From Dehalobacterium formicoaceticum (GTDB lineage: Bacteria; Bacillota; Dehalobacteriia; Dehalobacteriales; Dehalobacteriaceae), in NCBI RefSeq assembly GCF_002224645.1, contig NZ_CP022121.1, forward strand, positions 1,866,501-1,930,500: a stretch of 64,000 bases of DNA, read 5' to 3'. Under the pieces are notes generated by a model. The model saw only the letters and a list, made by a program, of their open reading frames with translations, was not told the origin of the DNA and did not search any database. Positions 42,477 through 52,903 of this stretch are shown one piece after another; positions within the stretch are counted from its first letter, which is position 1; each line of letters opens with the position of its first letter. Position numbers and translations under genes: made by a program.

Positions 42477-43727
42477 GTGGCGGGAACGATCAAGGGGATT
42501 ACTATTGAGATCGGCGGGAATACTCAGCCGTTAAATAAAGCATTAGAAGGCGTAAACAAAAAAACACGAGATCTCCAATCAGAACTCAGAAGCGTTGACA
42601 AATTGTTGAAGTTTGACCCGAAAAATGTTGAGCTTTCGGCACAAAAACAGGATTTATTAACTAAGTCAATTGACAACACCAAGACAAAGCTTGAAACATT
42701 AAAGGCCGCTGAAAAACAGGTTCAGGATCAGTTTAACCAAGGTAAAGTCAGCGAGGAGCATTACCGTCTGATCCAGCGGGAAGTTATCGCGACGGAACAA
42801 AACCTAAAAAAACTTGAGGGGCAATTAAAAAGCATTGGCCCTGTATCGAAAGGCAATCTGCAAGTAATCCAGGATAGTCTTGCGGAAGCTGCTAAAGAAA
42901 GTGATAAACTTTCAAATGAACTGGTAGACGTAAATCGCATGCTAAAGCTGGATAGTAAAAGCCCGGAACTGCTGGCGCAAAAACAAAAGGTACTAACGGA
43001 ATCTGTTAAAAATACTAAAGAGGAACTAAACCTGCTTAAGAAGGCCGAGCAGGAAGCCCAGGCCCAATTTGCCAAGGGCGATATGGGTGGGGACCAGTAC
43101 AGGGCAATCCAGCGGGAAGTTATCGGGACAACACAGAAATTAAAGGAGCTGGAGGGGCAGCTAAGCAACACAAGCAGTAAGTGGAAAGAAGCAGGTGCAA
43201 ATATCGGGAATGCCGGTGAAAAAATGAAGAACATCGGCAGTACGATGAGTACGAGAGTCACCGCCCCTATCGTTGCCGGTGCAGTAGCGGCGGTGGAAGG
43301 AACCCGGGAATTAAGAGAGGACTTGGCAAAACTTGAAACAAACGCTGCGCAGGCCGGGTCAGGGGTTGAGGAAACCCAAAAGGCATTAAGAAATCTTAAC
43401 ACAGTATCCGGGGAAACGGATAGTAATGTGGAAGCGCTGTCAAACCTCATGCAAGCAGGCTTCACTAACAACAATTTGCTTGAGGCTGTGGACGCATTAT
43501 CCGGTGCAGTGATTAAATTCCCAGACACCCTTAAAATAGAAGGATTAGCTGATGGGTTACAGGAAACCCTTGCCACAGGTGAGGCGATCGGTCCTTTTGG
43601 GGAATTGCTGGAACGCATGGGCGTTGATCTGGATACTTTTAACGAAGGGTTAACAGCCGCTAGTGCGAGCGGGGAAGAACAAAATTACATTTTACAGCAA
43701 TTGGCGAGTTTAGGCCTAGCTGATGTG
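42477..43727 (+). pseudogene. Tape measure protein, N-terminal part, interrupted by IS21-type element
   Basis: Sets tail length and holds other tail proteins. It begins AGTIKGITIEIGGNTQPLNK. Two repeated segments of about 120 residues follow, each with an LKFDPKNVEL/LKLDSKSPEL block and an IQREVI-x-T block. The frame is cut after LADV, where the insertion begins. Joined to 46406-47287 it would give about 710 residues. GTG 42477 follows GGAGGTGG. Confidence 0.9.
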
Positions 43728-43931
43728 TGTATTTGTCAACTTAAAATTAGGCCATATAGTCATTTAATTTTCGGCCACTAAGAAAAAAAAATTTAGTCGT
43801 TTCATAAGCATATTTAGTTTTCAAAGAGCATTGTTTCACGATGAATGCTAACGCGCTATCGCTTGTTACATCCTGTATAAATGTTTATCAAAAACATGAT
43901 AAACCTTTATACAGGGTTATTGTTTTTTTCT

Positions 43932-44711
43932 TCATGCCAGTTGCTGTTGTTGTAACCACTCCTTCGTTTCTTTCATGCGGTACGAGTTTCCATTCATGTT
44001 GACGATGTATGACTGATGCGTCAACCGGTCAATCATGGCCGCCGTCATCACGGGATCCTGAAAAATTTCACCCCATCGTTCGAAGGATAAGTTGGTTGTG
44101 ATGATTGTCGATTTGCGACCAGCCCTCAGCGACAAATGGGTAAACAATAATTCAGATCCTTCCTTATCAAAAGATATATAACCCATTTCATCGGCAATAA
44201 CCAAATCATATTTTTCAAAGCGGTTCTGGAAGGCTCGAAGAGTTTGCTCTGCTCGGCATTCTTTAATCCGGTTAATGAGGAGGGGAACAGTTGTAAACCA
44301 TACTTTATATCCCTCCAGGCAGGCCTTTAAGCCTAGCCCAATACTCACATGCGTCTTGCCTGTTCCCGGGTTCCCCGCCAGAATAATGTTGCGCCCCTCC
44401 TGAATAAACTCTAATGTTTTCAGCTGCTTTAACTTCTTTTGGGCATCATCTGGCAAATCCGCGATGACCAAATCTTCAAGGTACTTTTTATGTGTAAATT
44501 CAGCCAGACGAATGCGATTATGCCGCGAGGCTTCCCGACGAGCATCACATTCCTTCTCCAGTAACTGCGCCAGAAATGCTTCATAACTGGCATCCTGCTG
44601 CGTTGACTCCCGAACTTGCTCATCCAAATGCTTACGAATCATAGGGAGTCTCAGTTCTTTGCTATATTCCAATATCGCTTCCTTAAACGCCTTGCGCGGC
44701 GCGTTACTCAT
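43932..44711 (-). CDS. istB: IstB-like ATP-binding protein of the IS21 element
   Basis: AAA+ helper that controls target choice for IstA. It has Walker A GNPGTGKTHV, Walker B DLVIADEMGYI and the C-terminal DRLTHQSYIVNMNGNSYR. The 259-residue length is usual. Its ATG overlaps the istA stop as ATGA, the standard istAB coupling. The gene looks intact. Confidence 0.95.
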   Translation of the reverse strand: MSNAPRKAFKEAILEYSKELRLPMIRKHLDEQVRESTQQDASYEAFLAQLLEKECDARREASRHNRIRLAEFTHKKYLEDLVIADLPDDAQKKLKQLKTLEFIQEGRNIILAGNPGTGKTHVSIGLGLKACLEGYKVWFTTVPLLINRIKECRAEQTLRAFQNRFEKYDLVIADEMGYISFDKEGSELLFTHLSLRAGRKSTIITTNLSFERWGEIFQDPVMTAAMIDRLTHQSYIVNMNGNSYRMKETKEWLQQQQLA

Positions 44712-46288
44712 GCAACGTCCTCCTTTGCTTTTGGTGTATGGGTATCAAACATGTCATCGTACATGCGAAGCTGCTGTGCTGACCGCTCTACAATCTCTTT
44801 TCCCGTTTTCGAGAGATTTGGTTGAACAACAGGCATCGCGTCACGATTCCTAGCACAAAGCACTTTAATTTTATCCGTAGTCACTTGAGCCGGATGAATT
44901 TTCTCCAGCTCCCGAATAGCTTGCTCGACTTCCGCAAATGGGACATCGTCTCGAATATATTGCAATAGCTGTATAAATTCCTTGTCTTGTTTGGTATAAT
45001 ATGTTTCGTATATTTCTTTTATCCTTTTAGGAGCCTGCTGCCATGCCGCACTACCGGCAAATGCACCAGGTTTTTTCCTTAGCGTATCCAAATAATGATT
45101 CAGATCAAGCCGCCACTCGTGGTTGCCGGTTAATCGCACATGCTCCGCTACCAAGGATTCCTGATGGAAGCATCGCACCCGGGTCGCATATGCTTTAATC
45201 ATGATCGATTCACCTACCAAATGATCCGGTACTGAGTAACGATTCTGATCAACGATGATGGTGGAATATTTGTTCACCCGTCCATAAATCACGCGAGCTG
45301 CATCAAATGGTGGAAGGGTGGGCAGCAATGCGGGGCGCTCTTCTTCCAATCGTTCCTCCGCCGTCTGGCCGTTGTACTCATCATGGGACTTACGATTACG
45401 CTTAGTGCACACATCCTGCAAATATTGATTTGCCTCCTCCAGGGATTCAAATTCGTCCCGAAAAGCGAAGGCTTTTCGGCGAACGACCTCGACGCTTCGC
45501 TCCACATGACCTTTTTCGTTGCCCTTGCGAATATTGCAAAACCGATACTGAAAACCATAGTAGAGCGACAATTGAAGCAATCCTTGCGTCGGCTCCTTCT
45601 CCGTTCCAATAAACCTTTTCACCGCGACTTTCATGTTATCGTACACCATGGTACGATACACTTGGCCGATATGCTGGAAAAACAGGGCGTGTGCTTCCTG
45701 AAAACACTCTGTTGTTTGTTTGGTGAACAGATAAGCAAAGCGATAGTTCCCGTAAGCCGTTGTGAATACGGCCATCTGAAAAACTTGAAATTTTCCATTA
45801 ATTTTTAGTTTAACCTCACCCCAATCAAATTCGCAAATGTCTCCAAGTTCATACAGAGCCTTAATAAACGCTTCCTTTGGTTTCCGTTCCAAGCTTCTAA
45901 TGGTTCGAAGAACGGTACTGTAACTTAGTTGAGTACCCTCGGCTTCCAGTGCTTCAAAGATATCAATGGCTTTTTTTTGCTGCTTGTGCCGCCCCTGATT
46001 TCGCTTAGTTTCATTCTCGTCAAGATAGAACTGGATCCTGTTCACAACCTCGTCAGTCATTTTTCTTTTGGGTCGAATGCCCACAGTATACTTGGGGGCA
46101 GAAGTGAGGGTGTCGACTAGTGCCTGGATATCTGCCGACCCGCTCGACAATAATTGCTGTCTCCCTTCCTCATATTGTCCAATGTACTTTCCTACGGTGT
46201 CCCGATTGATCCCTGTTATTTTCGCAATTTCCCGGCGCGATTTCCCTTCATGAATATGCATCATTAAAATTTGTTGCTTGATGTTCAT
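44708..46288 (-). CDS. istA: IstA transposase of the IS21 element
   Basis: DDE transposase. The N-terminal helix-turn-helix is GKSRREIAKITGINRDTVGK. The RNase-H-like core begins CEFDWGEVKLK (first Asp), continues YDNMKVAVKRF (second Asp) and has EKGHVERSVEVVR (Glu), so the catalytic triad seems complete. The C-terminal Mu-like beta-barrel part follows. The length is 526 residues from Met 46288 with GGGAGAG before it. It is likely active. Confidence 0.94.
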   Translation of the reverse strand: MNIKQQILMMHIHEGKSRREIAKITGINRDTVGKYIGQYEEGRQQLLSSGSADIQALVDTLTSAPKYTVGIRPKRKMTDEVVNRIQFYLDENETKRNQGRHKQQKKAIDIFEALEAEGTQLSYSTVLRTIRSLERKPKEAFIKALYELGDICEFDWGEVKLKINGKFQVFQMAVFTTAYGNYRFAYLFTKQTTECFQEAHALFFQHIGQVYRTMVYDNMKVAVKRFIGTEKEPTQGLLQLSLYYGFQYRFCNIRKGNEKGHVERSVEVVRRKAFAFRDEFESLEEANQYLQDVCTKRNRKSHDEYNGQTAEERLEEERPALLPTLPPFDAARVIYGRVNKYSTIIVDQNRYSVPDHLVGESIMIKAYATRVRCFHQESLVAEHVRLTGNHEWRLDLNHYLDTLRKKPGAFAGSAAWQQAPKRIKEIYETYYTKQDKEFIQLLQYIRDDVPFAEVEQAIRELEKIHPAQVTTDKIKVLCARNRDAMPVVQPNLSKTGKEIVERSAQQLRMYDDMFDTHTPKAKEDVA

Positions 46289-46399
46289 TGTGATCATCTC
46301 TCCCAGCCCCTACCTGTTGAATTTCCTCTCAAGTAGGTTAATCTATTGTGGCCGGTTTTTCAATGACTACGGTGGCCTACTATTAGATTACCATAGACA

Positions 46400-47287
46400 G
46401 ATGTGAATGCCGCTTATAATGAATTTAATAAAGAATTAGTTGATAGCGCTAATGCGCAATTTGACTTACAAATGGCCATTGCGGAGCTGGGAGAAACCCT
46501 TACGCCGGTTATAACTAAAATTACTGAGTTGACAGCGGGATTGTTGTCCTGGTTTAACGATTTATCTCCGGAAACTCAAAATTTTATTGGTATGATTGTA
46601 TTACTTGTTGCGGCAGTTGGACCTGCCTTAATGGTTTTTGGTCAGATCGCGATGGGGGTAAGTTCCCTGATTGGTATCTTTGGCGCGGGCGGTGCCGCGG
46701 CCGGCGTATTAAGCGCGGCCTTCGGACTATTGACGGGCCCGGTCGGTCTGGCAGTGGCAGCCATCGCTTTGCTGGTTGGAATAGGTGTTGCATTATATGA
46801 AAACTGGGATGAAATTAAGGAGGGTGCGGCGGCTCTTTGGGATGGCCTGAAAGGCATTTGGAGCGGCATCGTTGATACGGTAAAAGGAGCTATTGACAAG
46901 ATCCAGGGCTTTTTTAAATTTGAGTGGTCTTTGCCGAAAATAAAGCTGCCGCACTTTGATATACAAGGTAAGTTTAGTCTTAATCCGCCCAGCGTGCCGT
47001 CATTTGGTGTGAAATGGTATAAGGAAGGAGGGATATTTGATAAACCTTCGCTGATCGGAGTTGGTGAGTCTGGACAAGAGGCAGTGATCCCGATTGAAAA
47101 GCTGGATGGAATTATAGCAAGCGCACTAGAAAAAGTAATCGGGAGTATTGGGCAGCGGCAGGACGGCGGCAGTATTGCTCTTCAGGTGGGCACATTAATC
47201 GCTGACGATTACAGTCTTAAGCAGCTGGAAAGAAAATTAAAAGGCATGAGGATTGTGGAAGATGTGAGGGTGGGTGCTACGCGATGA
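46400..47287 (+). pseudogene. Tape measure protein, C-terminal part after the insertion
   Basis: Continues the interrupted gene: [20 protein letters not shown], a strongly hydrophobic stretch ([19 protein letters not shown]) typical of tape measures, and the C-terminal [20 protein letters not shown], then IPIEKL. GTG 46403 could act as a start but has no ribosome site. It overlaps the next gene by 4 bases. Confidence 0.9.
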
Positions 47288-47616
47288 AATTAAACGGATA
47301 TGATATACCCGCACCTATCACGATGTCAATAGATCCTTTCGAGATTGCCAAAGTTAACCGGACAGCGAGCGGAAAGTATGTCAAGGATGTAATAGCCATA
47401 AAAAACAAATACAGCCTGTCCTACAAGGGCTTAAAGCCAGAAAGTATGGCTGTCTTTAGAAGCGCCTATGAAGCGGGAGAGGCGGTTGATTTTATTTATA
47501 ACGATGATAAAGGCGAGCATATCGTTTCGGTTTACATTACTGCATTAACCAAGGACATACCAAAGTATCATAGTGATTTAGCGCAAAACGTTAATATTAC
47601 TTTGGAAGAAGAATAA
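47284..47616 (+). CDS. Small tail protein (DUF6711-like)
   Basis: A 110-residue beta-rich protein ([53 protein letters not shown]). It follows the tape measure where small distal-tail proteins lie. The ATG overlaps the previous stop. The family name is from memory. Confidence 0.7.
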   Translation: MKLNGYDIPAPITMSIDPFEIAKVNRTASGKYVKDVIAIKNKYSLSYKGLKPESMAVFRSAYEAGEAVDFIYNDDKGEHIVSVYITALTKDIPKYHSDLAQNVNITLEEE

Positions 47617-47629
47617 GGGGGGTGGTGAA

Positions 47630-48961
47630 GTGATTAGTGTATCAGAAGCTTATAAGGCCGCCATTGACGCGAATCGCAGACATATTATCCCTAAAGTACT
47701 GGTTTATTTTAATACAATCCCTGCGGAATTTTCGGGGGATGAAGTTATCTCCCTAAACTTGCTGGAAGAAGCAAGAGCGGAAACCGGTAATCCCCTGGGA
47801 GCGGTATCGTCAAATGAATTAACTATTACTTTAGATAATACAAACCATCACTTCACGCCAACAAATACAGCAAGCCCATACTACAACCGACTTAAGCCGA
47901 ATGTAAAAATTGAAGCTTTTTTAGCTTTAGAAATTACTACCGGGGTTTATGAAGATATACCGCTAGGTATTTTTTATACGGCAGAATGGAAAGAGGGAAC
48001 TGTAACGGGGTATGATGCTTTATGTGCTCTTGGCGCCATGGACGTTCCGATGGTCAAGCCAAGGGAAGACACGACAATAGGCACTATGTTTGCCGATCTG
48101 TTTGAAGCGCTTGAAGTAGACAGTTTTTATGTTGATCCAAGGTTAATCCAATCTGTAAGCATCGGATGGCTGCCGAAAGGGTCGGTTAATCAAGCACTGC
48201 AATTGTTATGTGCTGCCGGTAATTGTTTTGTAAACGTGGACCGTTTTGGTAGAATTAAAGCGCAAAAGAATACCCCATCCGGTGTGGCAGTTGCGACATT
48301 AAAGGACTCTAATCAGATTTTACATGCCGAAAACCCTCAGAAGTATTTGGGTATCTATAATGCTATAAAGCTGACTTACTCTGGGGTTCGAATGGGACGT
48401 AAAAGAGAAGAAATTTTAAAGATCGAGGACGCAGAGATTGAATCCGGTACAAGCGTATTGGACAAAACAGACTTTTCCGGCGGCCCAATTGGGCAGGTAG
48501 AAAAAGTGACACTGCTCAAGCCGGAAGAATGTTACATGTCCACAGTGGCCTATGATGCCTGGTCAATTATCATCAATACGGAAAACCCCGGGGAGGACGA
48601 AAAGCTTGACATAACGGTAACCGGCTTCCCAATCACCGTGAAGACGCGTCACAGGGAAGTAATTAATGAGGCATTGGTGGCGGATTGGGGCCGGAAAGAG
48701 CTGCAAGTCGAAAACTACCTGTTGCAGCATAGGACAGTAGCCCAGGAGTATGCTGAAGAAATACTATCTATCATGAGTGATCCCTTTAAAAACTTTTACC
48801 TCGATGTAAGGGGGAATCCTGCACTGGAAATTGGTGATGTCGTAACAGTAGATGATCCAACAGACAGGATTCCGTTAACGAATATTGTGATTGAACGGAT
48901 TGAATTGGCTTATGATGGGGGTCTATCCGGAACAATCGAAGGCAGTAGGACGATCTTATGA
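47630..48961 (+). CDS. Tail hub / baseplate-type protein (DUF5048-like)
   Basis: A 443-residue protein with an N-terminal ISVSEAYKAAIDANRRHIIP segment, GNPLGAVSSNELTITLDNTN, and a C-terminal domain ending SGTIEGSRTIL as in clostridial tail-associated hub proteins. It lies in the Tal/hub position after the distal tail gene. GGGGTGG precedes the GTG start. The exact structural role is inferred. Confidence 0.75.
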   Translation: MISVSEAYKAAIDANRRHIIPKVLVYFNTIPAEFSGDEVISLNLLEEARAETGNPLGAVSSNELTITLDNTNHHFTPTNTASPYYNRLKPNVKIEAFLALEITTGVYEDIPLGIFYTAEWKEGTVTGYDALCALGAMDVPMVKPREDTTIGTMFADLFEALEVDSFYVDPRLIQSVSIGWLPKGSVNQALQLLCAAGNCFVNVDRFGRIKAQKNTPSGVAVATLKDSNQILHAENPQKYLGIYNAIKLTYSGVRMGRKREEILKIEDAEIESGTSVLDKTDFSGGPIGQVEKVTLLKPEECYMSTVAYDAWSIIINTENPGEDEKLDITVTGFPITVKTRHREVINEALVADWGRKELQVENYLLQHRTVAQEYAEEILSIMSDPFKNFYLDVRGNPALEIGDVVTVDDPTDRIPLTNIVIERIELAYDGGLSGTIEGSRTIL

Positions 48962-49305
48962 CCGTTGTGTATTCTCGTAGTAAACTACGAAATAGCAATG
49001 CCGAATCCGGGACATTGGAATACTGGGAATACCTTAATGTAGCAGTAGTACCGGGAGGCCAGGAAGATAGCACTTTTTGCTTTCAGATTGCATCAACGGG
49101 ATCTATGAAACAGTCTGTATCGTCAAATACCCAACCGCCTGATGTGAAAGTAGGCGGTTTCTTCCTGCCCGAATATCCGACAACAGAACCAGAAAAAAAA
49201 GTATTCATGAAGGTAATTCATCACTACGGCGATAACAGTAAAGATGAACATCTGATACCCTGCGTCGAAGCTGCCGGCGGGGTAGTTGAAGAGGTGACCG
49301 TCTGA
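48958..49305 (+). CDS. Hypothetical tail-module protein, 115 residues
   Basis: Overlaps the previous gene by 4 bases (ATGA) and the next by one. It is beta-rich (TVVYSRSKLRNSNAESGTLE) and perhaps a small baseplate piece. No family is recognised. Confidence 0.65.
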   Translation: MTVVYSRSKLRNSNAESGTLEYWEYLNVAVVPGGQEDSTFCFQIASTGSMKQSVSSNTQPPDVKVGGFFLPEYPTTEPEKKVFMKVIHHYGDNSKDEHLIPCVEAAGGVVEEVTV

Positions 49306-49862
49306 TGGCATTTGTATGGTTTGATAGTGACTTGCATGGATTACCCATAGTTTGGACAGCAATAGAGGCTATATGTGAGGTAGACCTAGACCAGGAGCTG
49401 CTGTCCTCTGACTTCGAGGTGCTGACAGTAGGCCTGGAAGGGTATGGATACTTTGATAATCTGTTTTTTAGCCGAAATAGGACGAATGAGATTATAAATG
49501 GTTCAGATGTGATGAATTTGCTCATAGAGCCATCATCTGGAGAATTTGAAATACCTGTATTCGCCAGCGTGAAAGAAGATTGCACTATTGTTGCGGCGCA
49601 TATTGTCCCTCACGAGAATATAACCGGTGATGATAATGACTATTGCCAATTAAAGTTGGTGAACAAGACTCAGAATAAATTGCTGGGGACCAAGACCTTT
49701 AAATTGGGCAATGATGCAAATGCTTTTGAAATGACCACCATGGGCGGCATAATGGAAGAGATTATGGACTATGGAGATGTAGTCGCCTTCGAGAAAGAAG
49801 ATTTTGGCAGCGGCATATCTTTACCTCTGCTGCTTTTGGTTATTGAATGGAATCTGGCATAA
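49305..49862 (+). CDS. Hypothetical tail-module protein, 185 residues
   Basis: It starts on the previous stop (TGATGG). It shows a beta-strand pattern (LGTKTFKLGNDANAFEMTTM near residue 130) of phage baseplate proteins without a firm family match. Co-transcribed with the tail genes. Confidence 0.65.
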   Translation: MAFVWFDSDLHGLPIVWTAIEAICEVDLDQELLSSDFEVLTVGLEGYGYFDNLFFSRNRTNEIINGSDVMNLLIEPSSGEFEIPVFASVKEDCTIVAAHIVPHENITGDDNDYCQLKLVNKTQNKLLGTKTFKLGNDANAFEMTTMGGIMEEIMDYGDVVAFEKEDFGSGISLPLLLLVIEWNLA

Positions 49863-49908
49863 CACGTATTTATGCATAATAAAATACATTCGGAGAGGAG
49901 GCTAGATT

Positions 49909-52533
49909 ATGCCGTGGACACGCATTAGAGTACGAGATCAATATCTCTCATCTTTCGCTAATGATTCAATAATACAATTTCCTTTATTCCGCCATCCAAA
50001 TTATTTTCCTGATATACCACAAAGCGAGAATTATCAAACGCTTTTTTTAAATAACAAATTATATGGTATAAAACGCGTTGATTCCTCAACATACTCAACG
50101 ATAACCATCACATGTTATAATTTTACGAATTACGACATCTTATGGCAGAAAACTAAAACGGTCCGTTTAGGAGCGCTCTATTATTATTCGACAGCCTTAA
50201 CAAATGAAGGGGATATATTGATTTATTGTGAAGACCCTTCAAATAACATATATATACAAAGACTGTCTGGGATAGATGGAACTGTATTATGGACCGCAGG
50301 TAATTTGGGATCACTTCATAATTATACGTATGATAGCGTAAGCAATGCTATTTTCTTCAATATGTATGATAGCAATGACCCGGATCCATTGGGACCTTAT
50401 TTTAGGATAAGGATGGATGCGGTAACCGGGCAAATTGATTACAAAATACCTTATGATTATAATTATGAAGGAGATAGTGTTCAGCCCTTAATATCTGAGG
50501 GGGAATGCATAGTCACTCCTTGGGGGCGATGTATTCGATTTGGGCACCGGTACGAACCAGGTAACGAAGTTGCTTTCCTTTCGGGTGTTGATATTAATTC
50601 AGGTCAGCTGTTATGGAGCCGACAAGTAAGGCAATACAGTAAAATTTTAGGGCTAGATGCAAGTAACCAGCATGTTTATTTTCTTTCCCCACCTTCAGTC
50701 TTATCTACTATAGATCTTTATGGTAATACTATTAACGAGACTGATGGTCAAATTTATGCCTTTGATAATTTAGGAGAGCTTGTATGGCCGGCGCCATCGA
50801 TAATACCGACAACGTCCGTAAATATGAGCGTGGTTTGCTGGGCTGCAGACGAAGAATACATTTATACTTCTTGGTCTACCGGAACCCCTAATATTCTGGT
50901 GAAAACCAGAAAAAGCGACGGTGCCACAGTTCAAAGATTTGAAGATACTGAAACTCTGGTAGTTAGGGATATGGTTTTATTTGTGTCGGCCGGTGTAAAG
51001 TATCTTGCCGTACTTCGAAACCATCGTTTATACAGTACCCCCATTCGAATTGATATTTTAGATGTAAACGATCTTAGTATTGTAGTTCAAACGCTTGGAG
51101 TCAATAGCCCTTCTCCCGGTTATGGTGCGTATCTCCTTGCTGAGGGAGATGCTCTATACGCTCAAGTTAGTTCCCGGTTAACCAAATACAGCAAAATCAA
51201 TCCTGCGGTATCTTATTATTTAGAGTTACTTAATGCATTCAGCGTTACTCCAAATGATACACAATACTCCCTAGAATATAATGAAGTACAGTTAGGCAGC
51301 AAGCTAAGATTTCAATTTAAAGATGACGTTGATATTGAATCTATTACAAAAGAGACACTGAAGATCCAGCACAGATATACTACGGAACAGGCCCCCTATG
51401 TTTGGCGTGAAGGGGAAGGGACCTTATTAGAACTGATTAGTGCGGAGGACGATAAGGCTCAAAGTATTGATTTATCGGCCCTTGGATTTAATCTAATGTT
51501 TAACAACATTATTAGATCTACCTTATACGTGGGCACTAACGGTATTATGGGATTCGATGATACAGTGAGTTACGACTATGGGAGTGCCTTACCTCATGCG
51601 AGTCATGAAACATTAATCTGTCCTTTCGCGGGAGATTTTGAGGGCGTCCCTGATGTAACCCGTATTACTTATTGTGTCAAAGCTACTAGCCCCAGGGAGT
51701 TAGTTATTACATGGGAAAATACTTTTTTCTATGGGAAAAATGACACAATAGAAAAAGGATTAACTTTTCAGTGTGTATTTGTTGAATACACAAATACAAT
51801 TTATTTTAATTATAAAGATGTCCTTGTAGGCGATGCGACTAAGGACTACGGGAACGGACGCACTATAGGTTTTCAAAATGCTAATAATCCAGAAAGTATA
51901 GGATTATTTGTTAGGGGGTTAGATAATCCTTCTGTTCATAATGAAAGAGCCATAAAACTAAATTCTAATATAACCTATCATAATGTAGAAAACTTTTTGG
52001 CTATAACCGTCCTGCCTACATCTGATCCCAAAATAGTGGATATAGTTATTCCTGAACTAAAAAGTAAAAGTGTATACACTGTTACTTTAACGCAGGGAAT
52101 ATTTTCACCTGTTATGGGCTATTTAAACAAAGAATATAGATATACTGTTTTTTCTGATGTGTCACTAGGTAGTTCAGCCATTACCCCTTTTGAGTGCAGC
52201 CCCCCGCAATTACTGGAACCTTTTCAGGCTACAAGCGCCAAATGCCCGATAGTATTTTCTTGCCCGACTCCGGCGGGAGTGGATCCTCAATGGCTATTAC
52301 ACTTCGCAGTACGAGCTTATGCAGACGAAGCGGGAACGCAATTAATATCAGAGGTACTGTCAACAGCTGCTCCATGGGAATTTTTAATTTCGGTAGACAA
52401 TGCAACATGGCAACCTTTCCCCGGCGCGGGTGTGCCTCCGGAGATGTATGGGTGTAGGATTAAAGTAATGGCAGATTTAGGGCCTAGGACGGGGGTGTGG
52501 ATTAAACTGAGCGTGGGCGCAGAAGAATCTTAG
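49909..52533 (+). CDS. Large tail/fibre protein with beta-propeller and NIDO-like region
   Basis: An 874-residue protein. Residues of about 20-430 contain PQQ-like beta-propeller blades (GTVLWTAGNLGS; GQLLWSRQVRQYSKILGLDA; TDGQIYAFDNLGELVWPAPS). Residues of about 450-500 look like an SbsA-type Ig domain. Residues of about 525-680 (YVGTNGIMGFDDTVSY; GRTIGFQNANNPESIGLF) resemble a NIDO-type module. Probably involved in host binding. GGAGAGGAGG precedes the ATG. Confidence 0.7.
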   Translation: MPWTRIRVRDQYLSSFANDSIIQFPLFRHPNYFPDIPQSENYQTLFLNNKLYGIKRVDSSTYSTITITCYNFTNYDILWQKTKTVRLGALYYYSTALTNEGDILIYCEDPSNNIYIQRLSGIDGTVLWTAGNLGSLHNYTYDSVSNAIFFNMYDSNDPDPLGPYFRIRMDAVTGQIDYKIPYDYNYEGDSVQPLISEGECIVTPWGRCIRFGHRYEPGNEVAFLSGVDINSGQLLWSRQVRQYSKILGLDASNQHVYFLSPPSVLSTIDLYGNTINETDGQIYAFDNLGELVWPAPSIIPTTSVNMSVVCWAADEEYIYTSWSTGTPNILVKTRKSDGATVQRFEDTETLVVRDMVLFVSAGVKYLAVLRNHRLYSTPIRIDILDVNDLSIVVQTLGVNSPSPGYGAYLLAEGDALYAQVSSRLTKYSKINPAVSYYLELLNAFSVTPNDTQYSLEYNEVQLGSKLRFQFKDDVDIESITKETLKIQHRYTTEQAPYVWREGEGTLLELISAEDDKAQSIDLSALGFNLMFNNIIRSTLYVGTNGIMGFDDTVSYDYGSALPHASHETLICPFAGDFEGVPDVTRITYCVKATSPRELVITWENTFFYGKNDTIEKGLTFQCVFVEYTNTIYFNYKDVLVGDATKDYGNGRTIGFQNANNPESIGLFVRGLDNPSVHNERAIKLNSNITYHNVENFLAITVLPTSDPKIVDIVIPELKSKSVYTVTLTQGIFSPVMGYLNKEYRYTVFSDVSLGSSAITPFECSPPQLLEPFQATSAKCPIVFSCPTPAGVDPQWLLHFAVRAYADEAGTQLISEVLSTAAPWEFLISVDNATWQPFPGAGVPPEMYGCRIKVMADLGPRTGVWIKLSVGAEES

Positions 52534-52582
52534 TGGGGTTTAAAAACAAGCGATTCAATAGCAGTATGAAGGAGGTTGTCGA

Positions 52583-52903
52583 TTGAAATCTTTAGGCAAA
52601 ATAAAACGCGGCGATACGTTTTCATTTACCGCCGAACTAAAAGACAACGTAACAGGTGATGTTTTAACAGGCATAGCGGATAAATTAAGATGCCAATGCC
52701 GCACTAATGGAACGCACAAGCTGATAGACGAAATGGTTATAGCAGAAATAACCCCCGGAACGTATCTATTCTCTGCTGGCCAGACCGATGATTGGGGGGC
52801 TGGTTTTAGATTGCTTTTAGACATAGAATATACCTATGACAATGTAGTTTCATCAAGCGAAACCTTCTTTGTAGATGTGGAGGCTGATATAACCCATGGC
52901 TGA
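52583..52903 (+). CDS. BppU-like baseplate upper protein N-terminal domain
   Basis: A 106-residue protein: LGKIKRGDTFSFTAELKDNV, then PGTYLFSAGQTDDWGAG. It resembles the Ig-like N-terminal part of siphophage baseplate proteins that hold receptor-binding proteins. The TTG start follows GAAGGAGG. It overlaps the next gene by 8 bases. Confidence 0.65.
   Translation: MKSLGKIKRGDTFSFTAELKDNVTGDVLTGIADKLRCQCRTNGTHKLIDEMVIAEITPGTYLFSAGQTDDWGAGFRLLLDIEYTYDNVVSSSETFFVDVEADITHG

Larger units (their letters stand above)
43728..46399 (-). mobile_element. IS21-family insertion sequence inside the tape measure gene
   Basis: A 2672-bp element starting TGTATTTG and ending ATAGACA. The ends share inverted blocks (TAGGCCA...TAGTCATT...CGGCC on the left against the complement of GGCC...AATGACTA...TGGCCTA on the right). 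A direct repeat GATGTG flanks it at 43722-43727 and 46400-46405. It carries istA and istB. Exact removal with one GATGTG restores the tape measure frame. Confidence 0.93.

Noticed and set aside
42761-43618. Minus-strand ORF of 285 codons opposite the tape measure gene
   Set aside because: Ser/Phe/Leu-rich mirror of a coiled-coil coding region, with no ribosome site and no protein-like motif.
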